From assembly GCA_019114385.1 (NCBI GenBank), contig DXFP01000019.1, positions 1 through 48,950 of the forward strand: DNA of 48,950 nt. Reading direction: 5' to 3'. Positions 43,225 through 48,950 of this stretch are shown one piece after another. The position numbers and the translations under genes were made by a program. Source of the DNA: Candidatus Ligilactobacillus excrementigallinarum (GTDB taxonomy: Bacteria; Bacillota; Bacilli; Lactobacillales; Lactobacillaceae). The notes below the pieces were generated by a model. That model saw only the letters and a program-made list of their open reading frames with translations. It made no database searches and had not been told where the DNA came from. How positions within the stretch are numbered: the stretch's first letter is position 1; the number at the start of each line of letters is the position of its first letter.

Positions 43225-44013
43225 ATGTCAATCTTTGATAAATTTACGCATCGTAAAAATAAATTAGACGAAGACAGTATGAAGTATGGGGTTGCATTGA
43301 TTACTAAAATAGACCCTCAATCAGGAATTTCAGAACAATACCGGACAATCCGGACAAACTTGAAATTCTCTTTCTTAGATTCAAATTTCAAGGTTTTAGC
43401 AATTATGTCAGCTTTGCCATCTGAGGGAAAATCAACAGTTAGTGCGAACTTGGCAATTTCATGGGCTGAAGAAAATAAGAAAGTGTTATTGATTGATGTT
43501 GATTTACGTCGACCAACAGTTCACCAATCATTTAAAGTTTCGAATCGATATGGGTTATCAAATATAATTACATCATCATCAAAAACAGTTAATATTTCTG
43601 AAATGATTGACCATTCAGGCGTAGAAAATCTCGATATACTGACTAGTGGTCCGATTCCACCAAATCCTGCTGAGTTATTGGGGTCAGAGCGTTTCAATCA
43701 ATTGTTGGAATTCTTGAAAGGTCAATATGACTTTATTATCTTGGATGCTCCTCCTGTTGATACTGTTACAGATGGACAAATTGTTGCAACAGAGGCAGAT
43801 GGAGTAGCCTTAGTTGTACCACAAGGTATTGCCAATAAGGATGCAGTAATTAGAGCAGTTAAACTGTTAAAACAAGTAAAAGCAAATATTTTAGGCGCTA
43901 TAATGAATCGTTTTACTGCCGCAGAAGCAGGTAGTTATTATGGTAGTTACTACGGTGGATATTACGGTGGTTATTATGGAACAGACGATAAGAAAGAAGC
44001 CAAGAGAAAGTGA
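43225..44013 (+). CDS. CpsD-type tyrosine-protein kinase (EPS)
   Basis: The 262-residue cytoplasmic BY-kinase has Walker A ALPSEGKSTVSANLA (about 63-77), Walker A' LLIDVDLRRPTVHQSF (about 92-107) and Walker B DFIILDAPPVDT (about 171-182). An EQYRTIRTNLKFS segment near residue 40 is typical of CpsD. The C-terminus is a Tyr/Gly cluster (YYGSYYGGYYGGYYG) of about nine tyrosines, the autophosphorylation site. With CpsC it controls chain length and export. Its stop overlaps the start of the phosphatase gene by four bases (GTGA), showing translational coupling. Confidence 0.95.
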   Translation: MSIFDKFTHRKNKLDEDSMKYGVALITKIDPQSGISEQYRTIRTNLKFSFLDSNFKVLAIMSALPSEGKSTVSANLAISWAEENKKVLLIDVDLRRPTVHQSFKVSNRYGLSNIITSSSKTVNISEMIDHSGVENLDILTSGPIPPNPAELLGSERFNQLLEFLKGQYDFIILDAPPVDTVTDGQIVATEADGVALVVPQGIANKDAVIRAVKLLKQVKANILGAIMNRFTAAEAGSYYGSYYGGYYGGYYGTDDKKEAKRK

Positions 44014-44804
44014 CATTAGTAGATTTACACGCCCATTTATTGCCTGGAGTTGATGACGGATCGCCTGATTTACAAACTTCCTTGCAGTTAGCACGTAAAT
44101 CAGTCGCAGATGGAGTCACCCATATGTTATTGACTCCGCATCACATGGATGGAACTTATGTAAACCATAAACAAGATGTAATTGCTAAAACGGAAATGTT
44201 TCAGAATGCATTAGATCAAGCTCAAATTCCATTGAAGGTTTTTCCAGGACAAGAAGTGCACTTAACGGATAAGCTATTAGATGCACTGGATCAGGATGAT
44301 ATCTTATTTGCGGATGCGAATGACCGCTATATGATGCTGGAACTACCGCACACGCATGTTCCAGAATATTTCTTGAAAAATATTTTACCGGAATTACAAA
44401 TGTGCGGGATTACCCCAGTGATTGTTCATCCGGAACGCAATCAAGGTATCCAACGTGATCACAGCTTGTTATACAGCCTAGTGGAAGCCGGTTGTTTAAC
44501 ACAATTGACGGCCAGCAGCTATGTTGATGTATTTGGAGAACAAATTACAGGTCTTACACAAAAAATCATTGATGCTAATTTAGGGACGACATTCTCATCT
44601 GATGCGCACGCCCTTAAAGGTCGGGGCAGCCGCATGGATGCAGCATATCGAAAGCTCAGTGATCAAAATGAAGATTGTGCAACACGTTATTGGCAAAATG
44701 CAAAGGCAATCTTAAACGGAGATGATGTGCCAATGGACGATCTTCACCAAATTAAAGAAAAACGCAATTTTTGGGAGAGACTCTTTAAGGGTAGACAGAA
44801 GTAA
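44010..44804 (+). CDS. CpsB/CapC-type PHP tyrosine phosphatase
   Basis: The 264-residue protein starts at GTG 44010. It opens with the PHP metal-binding DLHAHLLPGVDDGS (about 4-17), followed by LTPHHMDG near 43, HPERN near 141 and SSDAH near 195, the full set of His/Asp ligands of manganese-dependent CpsB phosphatases. It removes phosphate from CpsD, closing the phosphorylation cycle that regulates EPS assembly. Four-base overlap with the kinase gene; the epimerase gene follows after 17 bases. Confidence 0.95.
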   Translation: MTLVDLHAHLLPGVDDGSPDLQTSLQLARKSVADGVTHMLLTPHHMDGTYVNHKQDVIAKTEMFQNALDQAQIPLKVFPGQEVHLTDKLLDALDQDDILFADANDRYMMLELPHTHVPEYFLKNILPELQMCGITPVIVHPERNQGIQRDHSLLYSLVEAGCLTQLTASSYVDVFGEQITGLTQKIIDANLGTTFSSDAHALKGRGSRMDAAYRKLSDQNEDCATRYWQNAKAILNGDDVPMDDLHQIKEKRNFWERLFKGRQK

Positions 44805-44821
44805 ACGAAAGGAAGGTATAC

Positions 44822-45763
44822 ATGAGTAATGTATTGATTACGGGAGGAGCCGGTTTTGTAGGGAGTAATCTTGCCGACCGGTTAATCAGTCAAGGAGACC
44901 ACATCACAATTGTAGATGACTTATCGATGGGCTTAGTAGAGAACATTCCAGATTCTGACTTGGTTGATTTTTATGAAGAATCAATCACTAATAAGGAATT
45001 TATGGAAGATTTGCTCGTTAAGAATCAGTTTGACTATATCTACTTATTTGCGGGAGTAGCGAGTGTTGCCGATTCAGTTGGTCGTCCATATGAAACTCAT
45101 CAAATTAACCAAGAAGCAAATGTGTTCTTGATGGAAGTAATTCGTAAACATAAATTACCGGTGAAGAAGGTCTTGTTCGCTTCTTCAGCTGCAGTTTATG
45201 GTGATGAACCTACACTACCAAAGAAGGAAACGTCACGTATTAAACCGTTGACTCCATACGCAATTGATAAGTTTGCGTCAGAACGGTATGTCATTGACTA
45301 CGATCAGTTATATGGCATTCCAACTGTAGCAGTACGGTTCTTCAACATTTATGGACCAAAGCAAAACCCATCATCACCATACTCAGGAGTGATTTCAATT
45401 ATCACTGACTGTATTCGAGATAATAAGATTTTTAATTTATATGGCGATGGTAACCAAGTACGTGATTTCGTCTATATTGATGATGTAATCGATGCTTTAA
45501 TCTTGTTGACACGAGAAGATATTGCTACTCATGGCGTTTATAATGTGGCATCAGGATTACAAACCAGCATAAACGATATGATTCAAGCATATGAAAATCT
45601 TACAGGCAAAACACTGCAAATTGACTATCAAGCAGAACGTCAAGGGGATATTAAGTACTCATATGCTGATATTAGTAAGCTAAGTAAGTTAGGTTACCGT
45701 CCAGTTTACAACATTGAACAAGGACTTAAGAAGTATTGGGAATATATTAATCAAGGGATGTAA
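44822..45763 (+). CDS. GalE-like NAD-dependent epimerase/dehydratase
   Basis: The 313-residue extended short-chain dehydrogenase has the Rossmann motif ITGGAGFVGSNLADRL (about 6-21), DDLSMG near 37, FASSAAVYGDE near 121 (catalytic Ser), YAIDK near 150 (Tyr-x-x-x-Lys) and VRFFNIYGP near 172. It probably makes or epimerises a UDP-sugar such as UDP-galactose for the downstream priming transferase. GalE, UDP-GlcNAc or UDP-uronate epimerase specificities cannot be told apart here. GAAAGGAAGG precedes the ATG. It lies between the phosphatase and priming transferase, consistent with supplying the first sugar. Confidence 0.85.
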   Translation: MSNVLITGGAGFVGSNLADRLISQGDHITIVDDLSMGLVENIPDSDLVDFYEESITNKEFMEDLLVKNQFDYIYLFAGVASVADSVGRPYETHQINQEANVFLMEVIRKHKLPVKKVLFASSAAVYGDEPTLPKKETSRIKPLTPYAIDKFASERYVIDYDQLYGIPTVAVRFFNIYGPKQNPSSPYSGVISIITDCIRDNKIFNLYGDGNQVRDFVYIDDVIDALILLTREDIATHGVYNVASGLQTSINDMIQAYENLTGKTLQIDYQAERQGDIKYSYADISKLSKLGYRPVYNIEQGLKKYWEYINQGM

Positions 45764-45765
45764 AG

Positions 45766-46506
45766 ATGAAAACAAACAGCGTACCTAAGGCAATTTCAAA
45801 AGTAAAAAAAATTAGACGGAAGATGCGTCCGCTGCAACGGCAGGAATTGGTGAAGAAGCAAGAGCGAATTAAGCCAGTTCCTACAAACTACTCATATGAA
45901 GATAAGTTAAAGGAACCGGTAAAGAGCGATTATTTACCAATCAAGCGGTTATTTGACGTACTGAGTGCCAGCGGTTTGATGTTTGCAACGGCCCCAGTAG
46001 TGCTATTATTTGGAATTTTAGTGAAAATGGAAACTCCGGGAAAGATGTTCTATACCCAAGAGCGTGTCGGGTATATGGGCAAGCGGTTCAAGGTTACAAA
46101 ATTACGTTCAATGTACGATGGTGCAGAGAAAAAGAGCGGGGCAGTTTGGGCTTCTAAAGATGATGCACGGGTAACAAAGGTTGGTAAATTCATTCGTAAG
46201 ACACGGATTGATGAATTACCACAGTTATGGAACGTAATTAAGGGCGATATGAGTATGATTGGACCACGTCCAGAACGTCCTGAATTAACCGAAAAGTTCA
46301 GTAAGGAAGTCAAAGATTTTGAACAACGCTTACGTGTATTACCTGGATTAAGCGGTTATGCTCAAGTGCATGGCGGTTATGATGTGACTCCAGAAGAAAA
46401 GTACAAGATGGACAAGCATTACATGGATAACTTGAGCATGAAAGAAGATCTGAAGATTATCTTTGAAACGATTCGGGTAGTCTTAACCGGAGATGGAGCA
46501 AGATAA
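45766..46506 (+). CDS. Priming undecaprenyl-phosphate sugar-phosphate transferase (second)
   Basis: The 246-residue protein has a basic N-terminal extension of about 55 residues, then RLFDVLSAS leading to one membrane segment (about 66-88), FYTQERVGYMGKRFKVTKLRSM (about 97-118), RIDELPQLWNVIKGDMSMIGPRPERPE (about 147-173) and LPGLSGYAQVHGGYDVTPEEK (about 193). GPRPERP and SGYAQV are features of the EpsE/galactosyl-1-phosphate transferase branch. Motifs are intact. It is distinct from the transferase at 37846. The start is 2 bases after the epimerase stop, and the last base is shared with the next ATG. Confidence 0.93.
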   Translation: MKTNSVPKAISKVKKIRRKMRPLQRQELVKKQERIKPVPTNYSYEDKLKEPVKSDYLPIKRLFDVLSASGLMFATAPVVLLFGILVKMETPGKMFYTQERVGYMGKRFKVTKLRSMYDGAEKKSGAVWASKDDARVTKVGKFIRKTRIDELPQLWNVIKGDMSMIGPRPERPELTEKFSKEVKDFEQRLRVLPGLSGYAQVHGGYDVTPEEKYKMDKHYMDNLSMKEDLKIIFETIRVVLTGDGAR

Positions 46507-47327
46507 TGGAAAAAGTATCGGTTTTAATGTCTGTATATTGTAAAGAAAACCCAACATTTTTGAAAAAGTCAATTCAAAGTTTGTTGAAACAAACTTTGGT
46601 GCCGAATGAAATATTGATTATCAAGGATGGTCCATTAACTCCTGAACTGGATCAAGTATTGACAGACTTTGAACATAAATATCCAAAAATTTTTAATATC
46701 CATGCCTTGGAAGAAAATCATGGTTTGGCATATGCCTTAGCGTATGGGGTTAAGCATGCTAAATATGAATATATTGCACGTATGGATTCTGATGATATTG
46801 CAGCACCGGATCGTATTGAAGATCAATTAAAGCAAATGATCAAGAATTACTATGATATTTATGGTGGTCAGATTGCAGAGTTTGAAAATTCAATCAAAGA
46901 AATTATTGCAAAACGAGAAGTGCCAACTGACTTATATACTATTAAGGAGTTTGCACATCGGCGTAATCCGATGAATCACATGACAGTGATGTTCAAGCGC
47001 AGCACTATTCTGGAGATTGGTAACTATCATCAAGTTGCTGGTTTTGAAGATTATGATTTGTGGATTAGGGCCATTCAGGCTGGATGCAAGTTGGGTAACA
47101 GCGAAGAAATCTACGTGTATGTTCGAGCTGGGCATGATATGATGAAACGTCGTGGAGGTTGGGATTATATCAAGGCGAACTTTAATGCCCGCAAAATCTT
47201 TGCGAAAGAAGACGACTTCTATAATGCCAAGGACTTCTTGATTACGACATTAGGAATCACGGTAACAAGTATGATTCCAGATAAGTTAAGGTATTTTATT
47301 TACTATAAAATTCTAAGGAAACATTAG
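46506..47327 (+). CDS. GT2 family glycosyltransferase (AmsE/EpsE-like)
   Basis: The 273-residue GT2 enzyme has VSVLMSVYCKENPTFLKKSI at the N-terminus, EILIIKDGPL near 36, YIARMDSDDIAAPDRIEDQ near 87 (metal-binding Asp cluster) and an AGFEDYDLWIRAIQAG acceptor/base motif near 180. This pattern is found in AmsE/WfgS-like enzymes of EPS and O-antigen loci. It probably adds the second sugar to the primed lipid. The start overlaps the preceding stop by one base. The following Wzy gene begins after 12 bases. Confidence 0.9.
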   Translation: MEKVSVLMSVYCKENPTFLKKSIQSLLKQTLVPNEILIIKDGPLTPELDQVLTDFEHKYPKIFNIHALEENHGLAYALAYGVKHAKYEYIARMDSDDIAAPDRIEDQLKQMIKNYYDIYGGQIAEFENSIKEIIAKREVPTDLYTIKEFAHRRNPMNHMTVMFKRSTILEIGNYHQVAGFEDYDLWIRAIQAGCKLGNSEEIYVYVRAGHDMMKRRGGWDYIKANFNARKIFAKEDDFYNAKDFLITTLGITVTSMIPDKLRYFIYYKILRKH

Positions 47328-47339
47328 GGAGTTAATTTA

Positions 47340-48572
47340 ATGAAAAAAAATGTTATTTCACTTAGAAATATTTTATTATATTTATTAACTTTTATTTTTA
47401 TAGTATTTTCAATTTCTTCTTATACTGAATATGGTAGTGAAATGAAAATATTGAAAAATATATGTCAAATCTTGATAATAATAATTGCCCTTTTTAAAGT
47501 AAAATTAAAAAAATTTAAATGGACGATACCAATTATTTTAGTTTTAATTGTATACCCTTTAATTTTAATTACATTTGGAATATATAAATTTTATCCATTA
47601 CAGGTATTAATGTATTTGGGCATGGTATTAATAAATATATTGTTTTACATTGTACTATCTGATTTTTATTTTGATAAATTTGATACATTTATATATATAT
47701 GGCAATTATCTTCTTTAGTTACATTATTGGTTTTATTAATTATTTATAGAGGAATTAGTTTAAATATTCCATATATGTTAAAAGCAGTAATAACTAATGA
47801 GCGGTATGGAAGTAGTTTAATTGTTCAACGATATGGAATGGGATTTAATAATGTAAATCAATTAGCGTTATTTTCATCAATATTAATGGTTTGTTCAATT
47901 TACTTTATTTATAAAAAAAAGAGAATTATTTTTTCAATAGTATGTTCTATTTTAAGTTTTATCTTTATTTGTAATTCAGAAAGTAGAGCTCCTTTTGTTG
48001 CCTTAGGATTATCAATAATTGTATTAATAATAATTAATATGAAATCAATAAAATTAAAAAAGATATTGTTAAATACTATTTATTTAAGTATCCTACTGTT
48101 TTCTATATATTTTGCTTATTATGCTTTTAATGGAGCAACACTTTCTTCAGCGTATCAAAATTTAAATAATATATCTAGTATGAGACTATATTTTTCTTCA
48201 CAAGCACTATCATTTGCTAGATCAATAGGTACAAAATGGTTTGGCGTAGGGCCAATGAGCACATCTTTTGTGACTCATGAAGTATTTGGAAGTACGTTAA
48301 CACTGGATAGTTCATTAGGTTATAGTTTATTTTCTTATGGAATAATAGGAACGATTATTATTTCAATACTTCTAATTTATTTTGTTAAATCTATTCATAA
48401 TAATGATGCAAATTATTTTATAATCTATTTTATTACATATGCAATATTTGAAAATGCGTTATTTATTCCAAGTTCATTATTATCTTGTTTTGGATGTGTA
48501 ATTATTTTTATTTTTATGAGGATAAAAAATGAAAAAAAATGTATTAGTAACTGTATTAACAACAACATATAA
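47340..48572 (+). CDS. Wzy-like EPS repeat-unit polymerase
   Basis: The 410-residue protein has about ten to twelve hydrophobic helices and a large outer loop at about residues 268-325, after CNSESRAPFVALGLSII (about 205), the Ser-Arg-Ala-Pro pattern common to O-antigen ligase/polymerase domains. It polymerises lipid-linked repeat units. Its DNA is strikingly AT-rich with many ATA and AAA codons, unlike the genes before it, pointing to recent import with the downstream glycosyltransferase. GGGAG precedes the ATG. It overlaps the next gene by 44 bases. Confidence 0.8.
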   Translation: MKKNVISLRNILLYLLTFIFIVFSISSYTEYGSEMKILKNICQILIIIIALFKVKLKKFKWTIPIILVLIVYPLILITFGIYKFYPLQVLMYLGMVLINILFYIVLSDFYFDKFDTFIYIWQLSSLVTLLVLLIIYRGISLNIPYMLKAVITNERYGSSLIVQRYGMGFNNVNQLALFSSILMVCSIYFIYKKKRIIFSIVCSILSFIFICNSESRAPFVALGLSIIVLIIINMKSIKLKKILLNTIYLSILLFSIYFAYYAFNGATLSSAYQNLNNISSMRLYFSSQALSFARSIGTKWFGVGPMSTSFVTHEVFGSTLTLDSSLGYSLFSYGIIGTIIISILLIYFVKSIHNNDANYFIIYFITYAIFENALFIPSSLLSCFGCVIIFIFMRIKNEKKCISNCINNNI

Positions 48573-48950
48573 TCGCTCAAATAATTTATTTGATTTGTAT
48601 AATTCTTTAAATAAGCAATCATCATATAATTTTAAATGGATTGTTGTTGATGATGGGAGTACAGATGATACAACAAGTAGTATAAATAAATTGATAAATA
48701 AAACTCACAAATTTGAAATTGAGTATTTTAAATTAAAAAATGGTGGAAAACATAGAGCTTTAAATTATATTTTTAGTAAGCTGGATACTGATTTAACCGT
48801 AATAGTTGATAGTGATGACCAATTAGTAAGTGATGCAATAGAAAAAATAGAAAAAAATTGGAATAAATATAAAAATAGTGAAATATGTACAATGACGTTT
48901 GAACATATTTATGAAGATGGAACGCCGATGGTAGAAATAAAGAAAACAGT
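48529..48950 (+). CDS. GT2 family glycosyltransferase (3' truncated by window edge)
   Basis: Not in the ORF track because it has no stop in the window. From ATG 48529, with GAGGAT 5 bases upstream, about 140 residues are visible. They start with a VLTTTYNRSNNLFDLYNSL segment, WIVVDDGSTDDTTS near 38, an NGGKHRALNY motif near 72 and VIVDSDDQLVSDAI near 89. These are clear GT2 signatures (nucleotide-binding Asp-Asp-Gly-Ser and DxD). The NGGK-x-x-A motif resembles EpsH/galactosyltransferase-type enzymes of EPS loci. Very AT-rich, like the overlapping Wzy gene. It continues beyond the window. Confidence 0.85.
   Translation, partial: MKKNVLVTVLTTTYNRSNNLFDLYNSLNKQSSYNFKWIVVDDGSTDDTTSSINKLINKTHKFEIEYFKLKNGGKHRALNYIFSKLDTDLTVIVDSDDQLVSDAIEKIEKNWNKYKNSEICTMTFEHIYEDGTPMVEIKKT

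Overview
The window looks like chromosome from a low-GC Gram-positive lactic acid bacterium of the family Lactobacillaceae. The evidence is the AT-rich codon use, AGGAGG-type ribosome binding sites, a tyrosine T-box leader, four secreted proteins with the KxYKxGKxW-type signal peptide, glucan-binding 'YG' repeats, a GtfB-like GH70 enzyme and CpsB/C/D-type exopolysaccharide (EPS) genes. Genus cannot be fixed from the sequence alone. Ligilactobacillus- or Liquorilactobacillus-like hosts would fit.

Layout. (1) 1-1914: the end of a BcsB-like polysaccharide-synthase operon, with a membrane protein carrying a degenerate GGDEF domain. (2) 1915-8661: an NhaC-type antiporter behind a structured leader, a GT-C-type membrane glycosyltransferase, a first Gtf3-like glycosyltransferase, a repeat-rich gap, a YlbF/YheA-family gene and T-box-controlled tyrS. 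(3) 8937-32069: a surface-enzyme island. It encodes four large secreted proteins with the same targeting architecture (signal peptide, Ser/Thr-rich linker, ~44-residue glucan-binding repeats) joined to four different catalytic domains: a peptidoglycan amidohydrolase, a GH70 GtfB-type alpha-glucanotransferase, a GH53 endo-galactanase and a GH25 muramidase. A second Gtf3-like enzyme, a GT39-like and a YfhO-like membrane protein, a GtrB-like polyprenyl-phosphate glycosyltransferase and a GT14 enzyme lie between them. (4) 32243-40909: a YjeM-like amino acid permease, then EPS assembly genes: UDP-galactopyranose mutase, Wzx flippase, DUF4422 glycosyltransferase, a priming sugar transferase, a GT2 enzyme and a Wzy-like polymerase on the opposite strand. 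(5) 41334-48950: a compact EPS operon running off the right edge: an apparently inactive serine-hydrolase-like membrane protein, CpsC/Wzz, CpsD kinase, CpsB phosphatase, a GalE-like epimerase, a second priming transferase, GT2, a very AT-rich Wzy and a partial GT2.

Taken together this is a cell-envelope region. The EPS and glycosyltransferase genes build or decorate surface polysaccharide. The secreted enzymes would remodel wall and matrix, or plant and starch glycans, while bound through their repeats. The Gtf3-like enzymes could glycosylate the Ser-rich linkers or transfer sugars to glycans (inference).

Two intergenic repeat families are visible. Family A has the core GGATATGCAGAGCGTTAAGCC and tends to abut stop codons; in one gene it supplies the C-terminal codons. 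Family B is a palindromic element of about 75-120 bp built around AACAGGCATG. I saw no insertion sequence, rRNA, tRNA or CRISPR array.
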